Below, piece after piece: positions 35,266-46,845 of a DNA stretch of 64,000 bases. The DNA lies in NCBI GenBank assembly GCA_024291935.2, contig CM044316.1, positions 69,890,501 to 69,954,500 of the forward strand. The letters are read 5' to 3'. This DNA is from Okapia johnstoni (Eukaryota > Chordata > Mammalia > Artiodactyla > Giraffidae). The translations under genes and the position numbers were made by a program. The first letter of the stretch is position 1. Each line of letters starts with the position of its first letter. The notes under the pieces were generated by a model, which did not search any database, had not been told where the DNA came from, and saw only the letters and a list, made by a program, of their open reading frames with translations.

Positions 35266-35311
35266 TGATCCCCAGTCTTTCTCCTGAGATAAATGTTTGT
35301 CTTCCTGAACC

Positions 35312-35482
35312 AATGTTCTATTCAAAGCGTGGCCTTTCTATTCAAAGCGTGGCCTCCTGAGCAGCAGCATCAACATCATCTGGGAGCTTATTAGAAATGC
35401 AGAACTGGGGGCCCACTCAATTAATTCTGTAGTTTAACATAATACCTGAATAATCTGTATATGCATTAAAGTTGAAGAAGCC
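35312..35482 (-). repeat. MER5A hAT relic, with a 20-bp tandem duplication
   Basis: 'agcagcatcaacatcatctg', 'cttattagaaatgcagaact' and 'gggggcccactcaattaatt' match MER5A. The unit ttctattcaaagcgtggcct is present twice without a spacer, at 35316-35335 and 35336-35355. Confidence 0.78.
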
Positions 35483-35494
35483 CTATTTTAGAAC

Positions 35495-35551
35495 AGAGAT
35501 TGGACTGGTTGCCCATTAGAATCTCCTAGGTGGCCTAAAACCCAAGTATTA

Positions 35552-35593
<42 letters not shown>

Positions 35594-35690
35594 AATATAT
35601 GTATATTTAGAGATAGACATATAGGTGCCAGACCCTTCTTCAGACCAACTAAATTAGAATCTCTGGGCATGGGGCCAGAAGTTACCCTAG
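35495..35690 (+). repeat. MER5A-like relic split by a (TG)n tract
   Basis: 'cccattagaatctcctaggt', 'ggcctaaaacccaagta' on the left and 'aaattagaatctctgggcat', 'ggggccagaagttaccctag' on the right fit MER5A in the opposite orientation to its neighbour. A (TG)n microsatellite (about 35554-35590) sits between them. Confidence 0.6.
35554..35592. repeat. (TG)n microsatellite
   Basis: Roughly 18 TG units followed by 'tatgtaatatatgtatat'. Confidence 0.95.
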
Positions 35691-35700
35691 AAATTCCTTT

Positions 35701-36226
35701 GTCGCTGTTGTTCAGTTACTATGTCATGTCCCACTCTTTGTGACCCCATGGACTACAGCATGCCAGGCTTCCCTGTCCTCCACCATGTCCCAGAGTCTGC
35801 CCAAGTTCATGTCCATTGAGAAACTCATGCCATCAAAGCATCTCATCCTTTGCCACCCTCATATCCTTTTGCCTTCAATCTTTCCCAGCATCAGGATCTT
35901 TCCAATGAGTTGACTCTTTGCATCCTGATGTATTGGAGCTTCAGCATCAGTCCTTCCAATGAATATTCAAAAAGTTTCTTAATTTAGGATCTTGTGCTTA
36001 ATCACTCAGTAATGTGCTACTCTTTGTGACCCCATGGACTGTAACCTGCCAGGCTCCTCGGTTCATGGGGATTCTCCAGGCAAGAATACTGGAGTGGGTT
36101 GCCATGCCCTTCTCCAGGGGATCTTCCCAACCTAGGGATCAAACCCAGGTCTCCCACACTGAAGGTAGATTCTTTACTGTCTGAGCCACCAGAGAAGCCC
36201 CTAATTTAGGATCAGTTGGTAACACA
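35701..36226 (-). mobile_element. BovB LINE 3' end, antisense, split by Bov-tA
   Basis: The antisense BovB 3' end starts at 'gtcgctgttgttcagttact', so its tail is of the (aac)n type. It includes 'catcaggatctttccaatga' and 'cttcagcatcagtccttcca'. It runs to 35991, is interrupted by the SINE at 35992-36201, and resumes briefly with 'ggatcagttgg'. Confidence 0.85.
35980..36213 (-). mobile_element. Bov-tA SINE in BovB, perfect 12-bp TSD
   Basis: The element is 35992-36201, from 'ttgtgcttaatcactcagta' to the head complement 'gagccaccagagaagccc'. The TSD taatttaggatc lies at 35980-35991 and 36202-36213. Confidence 0.95.
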
Positions 36227-36339
36227 TTCTCATTTTCTGTTTGTCTGAAAAATATCTATTAATACTATTCATATTGAATAATAGTTCAGTCAGTTATACA
36301 ATGCTAGGTTGACATTTATTATCCTTCAGTGACTTAAAG

Positions 36340-37410
36340 ATTTAAAAGATTTTCATTCTTTTCTGGCTTTAATTGTTGTTGCTGAAAAATTTGTTGAGAA
36401 TAACATTTTTCTTGTGTAGACAATCTGAGTTTCTAGTTTCTCATAGTCATCAATATCTTCTCATTTTTGATATTGCGCAATTTTACAGCATTGTGGCTAG
36501 GTGTATATTTCTTACTTATCACATTTAGAATTTATTTCATTGTCTTATCTGAGGATTCAAGCTTTCCATCCCTTTTGAAAAATTCTTAGCCATATTATTA
36601 TCCCACATTCTGTTCATTCCTTTTATTATCAGGAAAGAAAGTTAGACTGCAAAACATTTTCCTTTTATCTTCCTGTTTCCTATTCTCCCAAATTTTAGTC
36701 TTCTTGTGTCTCTGTTCAGCATTCTGGATAATTTTTTTTATCTTCCAATCTAATATATGACTAATATACATTGGGGTTTTATTTAGATGCTTTTAAGTTT
36801 TTAGTATTTGAATTTCTATTCAGAATATTTTATTCCTAGGGGTTTTATTTTGGGGCCCCACCCAGTGGTACATGGGATCCTTAGTTCCCCGACCATGAAT
36901 CAAACCTGTGCCCCCTGCATTGGATGCACAGAGGCTTAACCACTAGACCACCAGGGAAGTCCCCAAGGGTTCTTTTTATAACCTGACAAGTTTTTCTTCC
37001 ATTGTGTCTTTCCCTTTGCTCATTATTTCAGTTCTTTAAAAAATATTTAAACATAGTTATGTTACAATTAGAATCTCATAGTTCCAGTGTCTAAAGGGTA
37101 GCAGCAGCAGTTGTTTCTGCTGATGACTGCTCATGAACACCTGTTTCCTTGTTTACTTGTTTTGGAGAGTGAGCTTATGTTCTCTGGAATCTATCTGTGT
37201 TTATTTTGTGGGGCCTGACTTGAGGCTGCATCCCATCCTTGTAGAAACATTCCATCTTTGCAGAGAAAAATGTGTTGGCTTCTGCCATGCTCTATAAAAT
37301 ACAACTAAGTCAAGACCACTTTGATTTCTTGTCTTGGGGTTTCCTGATATATGCTGGTAATGTAAATGTTGAATCCCCAATTTGCCTAAGGGCAGGCCTG
37401 TGGTGATAAA
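36340..37410 (-). repeat. Old LINE-1-like sequence, antisense, split by CHR-2
   Basis: Blocks such as 'tgttgctgaaaaatttgttg', 'acagcattgtggctaggtgt', 'tcagcattctggataatttt' and 'tttttagtatttgaatttct' match an old mammalian L1-like internal region that I recall only loosely. The sequence continues on both sides of the CHR-2 SINE. The family is uncertain. Confidence 0.42.
36849..36966 (-). mobile_element. CHR-2-type SINE, antisense
   Basis: 'catgggatccttagttcccc', 'gaatcaaacctgtgccccct' and 'ccactagaccaccagggaag' are the antisense CHR-2 sequence. The flanks 'ggggttttatttt' and 'gggttctttttat' may be an eroded TSD. Confidence 0.85.
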
Positions 37411-37559
37411 TTTTTCAGAAGGCACTTTTTACCATCTAGAATTCAGGATCAGATAAACAGATTCCCTGGTCTATCTCTTTGCTGACTGGTGAATTTTTTT
37501 TGTCCCATCCTTTCTTTGAGGAGAAGCACCCCAGCTTCAAGTCATTCACACTGTTAATG

Positions 37560-37640
37560 AGTAAAGAGAGGATCAGAGTTTGCCTTGCTCAGGGTCACCC
37601 AGCACCTGGGAGGCAGAGATGAAAAAAGGACCCAGATCTT
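37560..37640 (-). repeat. MIR fragment, antisense
   Basis: 'ttgctcagggtcacccagca' followed by 'cctgggaggcagagatg' fits the antisense MIR core. Confidence 0.5.
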
Positions 37641-38204
37641 CTCACAGACCAATCGTTTTCTCTCCAACAAAACAAGCTACAAAAATAGCAATACCTTCTT
37701 CTAATAAGAACGCTTCACCTTTGCCTCCAGTTGGACAAGGAACAGCAAGATTCAGTTATTCCTCACAGTTAAGCTTGATGAATTGTAGAAATAGGTTACT
37801 TAGATATATTTTAAGAATCATAAGAACATAAAAATGTCACATGGGATAAGAATTATAGTCCACACTATTCAGTATTTTGTCTTTTATAGTAGCACCGAGG
37901 GACATTGGTGTGACATGATGAGAGTTGCCCTTCTTGATATTGTCCTCAAAGGGGGCATCCCTAACTGGGGAAGATCTATCATCCAGGAATTTCTCTAAAC
38001 CCTTCTTGAACTCTCATTATAGTTTTGGTTTGTACAACCTTAAGGCATGTCTTTATGTGAAATTGATCTTATACTAATCAGGACACGGGATAAATAACCC
38101 TGAGGTCCTTTTAAAATATGATTTTAAGTATCACAAATCTTGTTGTATAAGTAGACTGTGCAAGTGGAAGGCATATTGAGGAGTGATGTGAAACACAGAT
38201 GCTG
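37641..38204. other. Unique sequence, no feature seen
   Basis: No repeat family or exon was recognised. Confidence 0.45.
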
Positions 38205-38440
38205 AGGTGAAAGGCTGTGTTAAAATACAGGCTTTGTCCATGTGATCTTGGGCAAAATCTTTCACTCTTCTGAACTTCTGTTTCCTTCCTGGGAAATGGA
38301 CAATGATTTTAGGATTATCGTAGGTCATTGTAAAAAGGAATAAGATAATGCATGTAACATTACATAGTACAAGACTCATAGTAAGCAGTGATATGGAACT
38401 ATTCTTAGTATGACCATTATTAATACTTTTATTATTGTTA
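38205..38440 (+). repeat. MIR SINE, sense
   Basis: 'tgtgatcttgggcaaaatct', 'gaacttctgtttccttcctg', 'ggaataagataatgcatgta' and 'aagactcatagtaagcagtg' followed by a tta-rich end are in MIR order. Confidence 0.75.
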
Positions 38441-39495
38441 GTGGAAGAGTCTGCATCATGGTTACCAACATCACACAAAAATGTGCATATGAACCCATTT
38501 CATTTATTTTAAAACATTTGGATGATGAAGGGCAGTGTAGGATATGAGCAAGAAAAAGTTAATACCTATACTTTCAAATGATTTAGATTTTATGGTTACC
38601 AGTGTGTACCAATAAGTAACCAAACTTTCAAAATACAGTAGTTAATATATCTTTGCATATGCAGTTGTGGGTCCTTCATTTTGAAAAAGAGAAACTAGCT
38701 AAGTAAGTAAGGTCACTTGCGGTTCCATTCTGGATTATACCCTTATATAAACAGACTCTGATATTTGGTCATCAGGTGCCCTCAATTATCTTATTTTATT
38801 TTTGCCAAAAAAAGAAAAAAGCATGTAATAGCTCTAATGTTAATAAAATTGAATAGTTTTCCCTGGAAAGTGGCCTCTCCAATTTTTTCTTAAATGTCTC
38901 AGTCTGCCCCGACATTTACTTTGCACTAGTAATAACACTCAATTTTCACTGACATTATCTTCCCAATACAATCAGATCAAAAATCGCCAACATCATTCTC
39001 ATTCCTCTCCTGCAAGCAGATAATACAGGACAGGGTCTGGCTGATAACTTCCGCTTCAGTAACCTCTGTTTCCACTACTTGAAATGCTCTGAGTGGTTTT
39101 CCCTTGGACCAAAGTCAGAGGTATTCGTGTAAAACAGGTGATTCCCAACAGCAGAGATGTACAACGTGGCATTTGCCTTTAATTGGACTTCCTTCCTGCT
39201 GGGTGCAGAGACTCTGTGAATTAGTAGGTCCTAAGGGTGACTTTTACCAATGGGAGCCTGTACCCACAGGGACCTTCCCAGGCACATGTTTATCCTTTGC
39301 CCCAGGGTCTTGTGCTCAAATCTGTAGGTTGGAAGGAATTGCAGTGAAATTTCTAAGAAATGGTTGTGAGCATTTAGGATGTTCTGTCTCAGTTCACAGA
39401 AGTATTGATCATGTTTTGTGACACTTTCAACTCCAAATTAAATCTACTCAGGCTCACTCACAAAAATTAGAAATTGTTCTTCAAACCCTTATCAT
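38441..39495. other. Unique sequence, no gene supported
   Basis: A 105-codon frame at 39104-39421 was inspected; it has no recognisable domain. Nothing else was seen. Confidence 0.45.
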
Positions 39496-39499
39496 ATGA

Positions 39500-39640
39500 G
39501 TGACTTTCAGCTGGTAACTTAAATTCTCTAAGCCTCACTTGCCTCATCTGTAAAATGGGAACAAATATTAATATTTTTTAAGAATTATTTGAGAATTCAG
39601 TAAGATAGTTCAAGTATAGTACTTCAAGGGCCTGGCATAT
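39500..39640 (+). repeat. MIR SINE 3' half, sense
   Basis: 'agcctcacttgcctcatctg' with 'taaaatgggaacaaatatta' and 'cttcaagggcctggcatatt' match MIR. Confidence 0.7.
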
Positions 39641-39669
39641 TTTATATATACATGTATATATAATCACAG

Positions 39670-39886
39670 GGCTTCCCTGGTGGCTCAGACAGTAAAGAAT
39701 CTACCTGCAATGCCGGAGACCTGGGTTCAATCCCTGGGTCAGGAAGAATCCCTGGAGAAGGGAATGGCAATCCACTCCAGTATTCTTTCCTGGAGAATTC
39801 CATGGACAGAGGAGTCTGGTGGGCTTCAGTCCAAGGGGTTGCAAAGAGTGGGACACAACTGGGCAACTAACACTTTCACTTTTCAT
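39670..39886 (+). mobile_element. Bov-tA SINE, sense, near full length
   Basis: Head 'gggcttccctggtggctcag', a B-box-like 'ggttcaatcc', BovA body with 'ccatggacagaggagtctgg', and a tail 'actttcacttttc'. The flanks are AT-rich, so a TSD could not be fixed. Confidence 0.93.
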
Positions 39887-40151
39887 ATATACTCATAATA
39901 TTTGATGTTAATGCTAATATTGGCCTACACTAGTTTTTGTTTTTTGGTTTTTTTCCCACAAATAGAGATCTCCATTCCTCAGTTTATAACTGGAAAGCAA
40001 AGTGGCCAGTTAGAGACATTCTTTAAATGTTGTCCAAATTCTCCTTGTACTTGATATGCCCAGATGTTTGAGGAAAAACAAACTACATTGGATTATCCGG
40101 ATAATTTCTCAATTTGGGGTAGGACAAATTTCATATGTTGAGTTTTCCTGT

Positions 40152-40277
40152 GTACATTTAGGGTAACCAACCATCTAGGTTTGCCTGAGACTGAAGGAGT
40201 TTCTGGGATGCGGCATTTTCAGTGTGAAAACCAGACAGTTCAGAGCAAACTGGAGGAGTTTGTCACCTTATACATTG
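40152..40277. mobile_element. hAT-type MITE, about 110 bp
   Basis: The inverted ends read 'agggtaaccaaccatctagg' at 40160 and the complement of 'aactggaggagtttgtcacct' at about 40268. The 8-bp flanks gtacattt (40152-40159) and atacattg (40270-40277) agree at 6 of 8 bases, as expected of an eroded hAT TSD. Confidence 0.6.
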
Positions 40278-40526
40278 TAGCTTCTGGAAGGCACTGGAAG
40301 GCACTTAAATCTAATGAGCTTTTAAGCAACATAGGTCTTTTGTAAATTTTAAAAATCCTTTAGTGAAGAAAGTGCTGAGGGAAAGAAGGGGGGAGGAGGG
40401 ATCCTTCTTAGAGCTGTTTTCAGCTTCGAAAACAACTGGATGCCAAACTAAAACTGGATTAAAATAAAAGGGCTTCTTTGAGTCTGGAGGTAGATAGCTC
40501 TGGATTGGTTTAGTAGTTCAACAGTG

Positions 40527-40890
40527 TCTCTGAGCAGGGATTCCCAAGCCCTGGAGCCGTGGACTGGTACTGGTCCACGGCCTGTTAGGAAGCAAGCCAT
40601 ACAGCAGGATGGGAGCAACTGGGGAGAAAGGGAAGCTTCATCTGTATTTACAGCTGCTCTGCATCACTCGCTACTGCCAGAGCTCCACCTCCTGTCAGAT
40701 CAGCAGTGACATTAGATTCTCTCATAGGAGCACCAACCCTACTGTGAAGTGTGCTTGTGAGGGTCTAGGTTGAATGCTCCTTGTGAAAATCACCCTGAAA
40801 CCATCCCCCACTGCCACGCATCCATGGAAAAACTGTCTTTCATGAAACTGGTTCCTGGTGCCAAAGAGGTTGGGGAGCGCTGTCTTTGAC
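40527..40890. mobile_element. hAT (MER1/Charlie group) element, complete ends
   Basis: The element is 40535-40882, about 348 bp. Its ends are 'cagggattcccaa' and 'ggttggggagcgctg', matching inverted termini. Internal blocks include 'ggtactggtccacggcctgt', 'ccacctcctgtcagatcagc' and 'cctggtgccaaagag'. The 8-bp flanks tctctgag (40527-40534) and tctttgac (40883-40890) agree at 6 of 8. Subfamily from memory only. Confidence 0.78.
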
Positions 40891-41195
40891 GACTGGAGAA
40901 CCTTTGTATTGGCTTTGGCCATGTTTGCCCTTAGATTCCCTTTGGATTTCATCCTGAAGCATCTCACTCTCTTTACTGCATGTAAACCCAGAAGGGCGAA
41001 TGGCAGATCTCTCTTTTATCATCAGGGAGTAAAACTCACTTTCTGAACCTGGCCCAGGCTATTTCCTTTTATGTTTCCAAGAGCTGGGTCAACTGGCCGC
41101 CCATTACTCGGTCAAGCAAGTGCTTGGAATCACTAGACAATCAGACAAAGCAAAGTTTATCCCCTGGGTTGGGGAAAGAACCAACCTTTGCTAAG

Positions 41196-41334
41196 CACCT
41201 TGTGTGTGTGTGCATGCGTGTGTGTGTGTGTGTGTGCGCTCAGATGTGTCTGACTCTTTGCGATCCCACGGACTGTAGTCCACCAGGCTCCTCTGTCCAT
41301 GGAATTTTTCCAGGCCAGAATACTGGTACACCTT
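41196..41334 (-). mobile_element. BovA fragment with (TG)n tail microsatellite
   Basis: The antisense BovA body (about 41238-41325: 'gactctttgcgatcccacgg', 'ccaccaggctcctctgtcca') is preceded by (TG)n at 41200-41237, which is its own 3' (CA)n tail. The 6-bp cacctt at 41196-41201 and 41329-41334 may be the TSD. Confidence 0.8.
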
Positions 41335-42482
41335 TTAGCATGAACAAAAGTAGGATTTGGTTACAAGAGAAGGAGGGAGATAGAAAGAACTAATGGCTAA
41401 GGTGCAGGCAAACAGCAGAACCTACCGTGGGCGGGGAAGAAGGGGCAGCCTGTCTGTCTAGAATCTACTTGTGTTCTTTAGTCAGTCATTTGTCACACGA
41501 ATGTGAGTACTTCTTGCTGTTAATTTCCCAGAACATAATCGAAAGATGGCAGTTGGATCACCATCCATTGGTCGGTGTAGATCATAAGGCCCAGGGAAAC
41601 CATATGAAACTTCTCCCTACCTCAGTTTCTCTCTACCTGACACTTAAGATTAGGCCAGCAGCCTTCTAAACTGGAAGAAGAGTCTAACCAAAGAAAACAG
41701 TAAGGAACTCTCCATTCTGAAGTTTATTTCTTGCCTGCAAATCAAATAAGATATTGATCTTTCATCTCAAGAGAAAGTCTTTTGCTGGAACTTTGATGCC
41801 CCAATTTTCATAACAAAGTCCCCAACAAAGAAAATGTGATCTGATTTTCTCACCTTTGAAAATCTTTCTCAAGTCCCTGAGTCACTGTCTTGATGTGAAC
41901 TGAATGTTTATACTCTTCCCTCCTTCCTGAGACTGCTTGTTTATTTAGGGATGAGGGTTCAAGGTCACTGAAGTAAATCTTCCTCACTCTACCAAGACCC
42001 AAGAGCTCTCGTGTAAGTGACCAAACCTTTGTTTATCAGAGACTGGCCTTGTGCAATCAAGGTCTGTTATCTCATTTATACCTCTTACATGTCTTTTATG
42101 AGGATACTATAAGGTTTCATTAACTAATGATTATGATATTTCATACACTTTTTTAGAAATGTTCTACGAATGTTAAGTGCCATTACTCCTTGGATCATTC
42201 CCTATTTGCATTAATATGACTTTTAGCATTATCCATGTACTCTAATGGTGGGGGTCCCTCACACATTTACTGGCTCCTTAGAAACAGAAGATGACGGTGC
42301 AGAATGAGGTTTAATTTTCTTTTCTGCTGTTAGATGATTCTTAAAACCTTTCCGAGAGACCATGAGTGAGAATAATCTGGAAAATAATGACTTCTGATAG
42401 TAAAGACCTAATCTATAAAATATTTGATTAGGAGTTAAAGAATAAAGCAGCAGTCACATGGCCCTGCCTTTTAACTGAGCAT
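41335..42482. other. Unique sequence, no gene supported
   Basis: A very diverged MIR-like stretch may be present at about 42060-42185. Nothing else was recognised. Confidence 0.45.
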
Positions 42483-42719
42483 ACATTTGACATAGCTTCC
42501 TAGGGGCTTAGTGGTAAAGATTTCAGCCTGCCAATGCAGGAAATGCAGAAGACATGGCTTCCATCCCTGGGTTGGGAAGATACTCAGGAGGAGAAAATGG
42601 CAACCCACTCCAGTATTCCTGCCTGGAAATCCCATGGACAGAGGAGCCTGGTGGGCTACAATCTATAAGGTCATAAAGAGTTGGACATGACCAAGCGATT
42701 GAGCCACATTTAACATAGC
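42483..42719 (+). mobile_element. Bov-tA SINE with 14-bp TSD
   Basis: The element is 42497-42705, with a diverged head ('ttcctaggggcttagtggta') and a BovA body. The TSD is acatttgacatagc (42483-42496) and acatttaacatagc (42706-42719), one mismatch. Confidence 0.93.
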
Positions 42720-42863
42720 CACAGGCTATTCCTTCCATTTGGGATTTCCAAGCAATTTAGGGAAAAAATAGTGAAAGTGTATCCAGGAATATATAGGAAA
42801 CCCAGTATGATTTTGGTGAGGTTCTACCTTCCATTGCTCTGTTTTCATATATACTAGGGCATG

Positions 42864-43099
42864 TGGCTCTATGGGGCTTCCCTGGTGGTTCAGTGGTGAA
42901 GAATTCACCTGCCAATGCAGGAGATTCGGGTTAGATCCCTGAGTCGGGAAGATCCCCTGGAGAAGAAAATGGCAACTCACTCCAATATTCTTGCCTAAGA
43001 AATCCCATGAACAGAGAAGCCTGGCGAGTTACCAGTCCATGGGGTTGCAAGAGTCGGACATTACTTAACGACTAAACCACCACTACCATCATGGCTCTA
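42864..43099 (+). mobile_element. Bov-tA SINE with 8-bp TSD
   Basis: The element is 42872-43091: head 'ggggcttccctggtggttca' and BovA body 'ctggcgagttaccagtccat'. The TSD tggctcta lies at 42864-42871 and 43092-43099. Same orientation as the copy 170 bp upstream. Confidence 0.92.
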
Positions 43100-44990
43100 A
43101 GTTTGTCTATAGATGTTTGCAGTTTCTATTTGTGTGCAAATGCACAACAGATGATCTGTTTAGAATTGAGTAAAAGAGCTATTTACTTTAAAGTTATATT
43201 GTTTGTACATTGTGGACAAACTCCTGAATAAGAAGTAAGCATTTAGAAAAATCTTCATTTAATTGGTTTGGTGAATCTAGCTTTCAGTCAAAAGAAATAT
43301 GTGAACATCTTTTGCCCAAGACAAACAACACATAAAGAAGGAAACATATCAGACTGATTTGTTCTATCCCCTAAAGATAGGAAGGTGGAAGAAGCATAAA
43401 GAAAATGAAACACATGAATTCCTATTATACGGCACAAAGGATTGGCAAACAAAGCTTTGAACACCCTACTCATAGATATTCTAGAGTGTAACTTTTTTTT
43501 TTTTTTCTAATAAGCCACCCTTGTCTGCTCCATCTCATTCTTTCAAACATCAGTCATGCATCGCACCTACTGAGCTCTTCCATCTCCGATTCCAAATCGG
43601 AGGAAAGCCAGCTTCATACTGGTTGTACTTTGTTGGGAGTAGAGGGCAGCATGGCAGAGAGGGGGGTGAGTGCCTGTAATTAACATAACGGTTTAAAATA
43701 GGGCTTTCAAAAGATGAAAATTCTTAGACAAACCAGTGATAGTAGGTCATAGGCTGTGCTTTTCTCACTAATAATTGCAAAATCCATTGCTGTCCCCTTT
43801 GAGTTTTTTTTTTTAATAAAAGACTATTAAAACTGAATAAAAGCATAATAAGTAGATTAGTTAGAACAATAGTCCTCATGAGAATGTTTTGGTTCTGAGT
43901 TTAGCTGCTAAAGATAACCCTAAATGCAATCAGGTTTAGCTCCCTGCCTGTGTGAAAGGAAGGTAATACCCCCCGAGATTTTGCCAACAGATGACATTAT
44001 TTTTTAAGCATCTCTTTCTACATTTAAATTAGTCTCTCCTCTGGGCACTGGCAACAAAACCTTTGTTAAGAATCACCAGAGAAACAGAGCTCAGAATAAA
44101 TGCTCAGTGGAAAATTATTTTTGAGAATTTGGTTTTAGATGTTTCACATCAAAAAGATGGATGGCAGTGCATCCGAGAGGGAGTGCTTTGTGATCCTTCA
44201 CTGTCCTCTTTGTGATTTTAAGGATCAAAACTCCCAAGGTGGCCAGAGATAAGGACAAAGGGAGCGGTGCGATTTTACTAAACATATACACATTGTAAAG
44301 GGCAATGTGATCCAATGTCAATGATGGTGTGTCCACATTCTGTTCTCTGCATTTCATTTTATTAATTGCATTCCTTTGGGCCGGATGGATTCAGATACCC
44401 CCTCTCTCTCATTCTCCAATATTCTCTGTACACTGAAAGAACTGTATAACCCCTCAGGGGAAAAAAAAAACACAACAATAACCCATTCATAGACTTGGCC
44501 ATTTAAATTGTCATGAATGTTGCTACCCAGATAAATTCTTCAGATAAGATCACATAGTCAGTACCAATATTCTTTGTAACCTCCTGCAGTGTGCACATTC
44601 GTAGGGAGGCCACCTTGCAGTTTCCATCTCTTTACCCTTCTATTTCTTCCTTGAAAGGTGTATTCTTTTGTATTTTCCTATATCAGACATTTCAACATAT
44701 GCTTTTCTCTACGATCTCCTGGACAACTCGGTTACATTCCCAAGAAGCCCTTGGGTGATGCGTTTTGTCCTCCTTCGCTGCCGTGTTTCATTCTTTTCCC
44801 CTTCATCCCTACTCCTTCATTGCCTCCCAAACCCTTGCATTCCCTCAGAGTTTTCATCTCTGTTTGGATGCGAGAGACTGAAGTCTAACACTGTCTCAAG
44901 TTGGTAAGTTTGTGTCACCAAACTAAGCAATGGGACTTTTTCATTTGTCCACGCTCATCCAAATATGACTGTAAATATGGAATCTTGTAC
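43100..44990. other. Unique sequence with homopolymer tracts
   Basis: A poly(T) tract lies at about 43492-43507 and an A run at about 44461-44470. No exon or repeat family was recognised. Confidence 0.5.
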
Positions 44991-45072
44991 TATTACATTG
45001 GCAAAAAAGTTGTTTTGAGTTTTCTGTAAGATGTATGGAAAAACTCAAGTGAACTTTTTGTCTAACCCAGTA
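44991..45072. mobile_element. Mariner-type MITE flanked by TA
   Basis: A 78-bp palindromic element (44993-45070). The left arm is 'ttacattggcaaaaaagttg'; the right arm is 'gaactttttgtctaacccag'. TA occurs on both sides, at 44991-44992 and 45071-45072. Centre 'gttttctgtaagatgtatgg'. It is the same family as the copy at 29132. Confidence 0.88.
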
Positions 45073-45464
45073 GCTTTACTTTTCTTTTACCTTTTAATGA
45101 AGTCCTTAGCCTCATAGCTATCCAAGTGTAGGAGATAAAGATACAAGACTTCGTCAACAAAATTTGGTCTCCCACACACATTACCCCACCCTACAGCTTT
45201 GTAGCCCTGTAGTGGTGACTTGTATATATTTGTTTTGTCAATGTAATGTGAATTAAAGTGAAATTTATTTTGAGACTCTTTTATTATTCCATAATAGCTT
45301 TGAAATAATTGGAGAAGCATTTGAAAATCCATAAGTCAAAGAGTAAGCTCCTGTTTATTTAGCATAATCATAAAACTGGTAAGGAATCAGTCACTCTATT
45401 ATTTTATGAAAGAGGAATTTTGATATCCAATGTGTTGACTTTTTTTCTAAGTCCAACTAAAGTC

Positions 45465-45625
45465 ATAGTCATCTGGAGAGCTTTATAAAACTACACAGAC
45501 TAAGTCCCATCTTAAGCCTCCTCATCGGTAGCATGGGTAATGCCCCAAGTGGAAATATTTTTTAAGTTCCTCAAATCATTCTGACATCCAGCCAGGGTTA
45601 AGATCTGTGGACCTATTCTATTTCA
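45465..45625 (+). repeat. MER5-type hAT relic
   Basis: 'agtcatctggagagctttat', 'aaaactacacagactaagtc' and 'ctgacatccagccagggtta' with 'agatctgtggacc' match the MER5 order. Confidence 0.65.
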
Positions 45626-46845
45626 TGTTGAAATTTTATGTATGTCTGTATGAACACAGTGTGTATCCATTAATTTGTTAATATAAATAACATTTATCAT
45701 GAGATCATGTTAATTCCTTTAGAAAGTCTGTATTTGTATTATATATAAATCCAATCTATACCTATAGATGTACAGAACCAGAAATATTATAGGCAGAATG
45801 GCTAGAAATGTTTTTCTAAAAGTTATTCACAATTCCTGAACTATACACTCTATTTAGAGTATAGAGGTTATGAACTCCCCTCCCTGAGATATGAACATGT
45901 CAAGAGTACTGATAGCTCTCCTTAACTGAGCTCACTCTTTTTTGTTGTGTGCTGGGGTAAGGGTTTTTCATGCATTATCTCTTCATTCCTCCCAACAAAC
46001 CTGTGAATGCAGTGCTTGCATTTCTTCTCTCAAGAAATATATGCACCCTCTAAAAATCTTGCTACATGCAAAATCATGCACTGAAAAAAATAAGATGATT
46101 TACTGTGAATCTGGGTTGGGGCAGACCATTTAAAGCCTATACAACTTGATAATAAAGCATCAACAAAACATTTTAATCCTAAAAAATAAAACAATAGTGG
46201 AGAATTATTAAATTTTAATGTGTGTGAATACATATGTGTGAATGTGTGTGTGTGTATATATATTTACCTTTAATTAAAGATAAGCTGATTAAAGAGTAGT
46301 AAAGGTAAAGACGGCTGAGCTATGGAAACAAGAGCAAAAGCAAAATATACAAACATCAGGAAGAACCATATATCCTTATAAGACAAAATACAACCAAAAT
46401 GAGCTACCATCAGATTGTAGGATGAGCAGAAGTCATGCACAGCAGGGGGCAGGGAGTGCTACATCGTTGTTGGTTGACTTGCTGCATTCAGCTGGGTTTT
46501 CATCCCTAGGAATGCTGTCATTCCCAACATAAAACATGAACATGTTGGGGAAAACTATATATCAACTAATGAAATTCTAAATTGCATGGCATTATTCCCT
46601 TATTTGCCAACAGCCTAACAGCTTAAATACAACAACAAAACACTTGCTGCAGAAGAATACACCATTCTACTATTAGCCACATCCTTCAGTTGAGGACATT
46701 TTGATCTGTGGACACAGGCATTCTTGAAGAGATGCAGGTTCCCTCACCCTGCCCTTCTCTTTCCTGCTCCCTGTGTCTAGCATTGAGGACAGGTAGAGGA
46801 GGGACTCATTTAGGAAAAGATGTGATCTTTAGCAAAAATAGGGAT
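45626..46845. other. AT-rich unique sequence with a (TG)n tract
   Basis: An impure (TG)n/(TA)n tract lies at about 46218-46262. No exon or repeat family was recognised. Confidence 0.5.
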
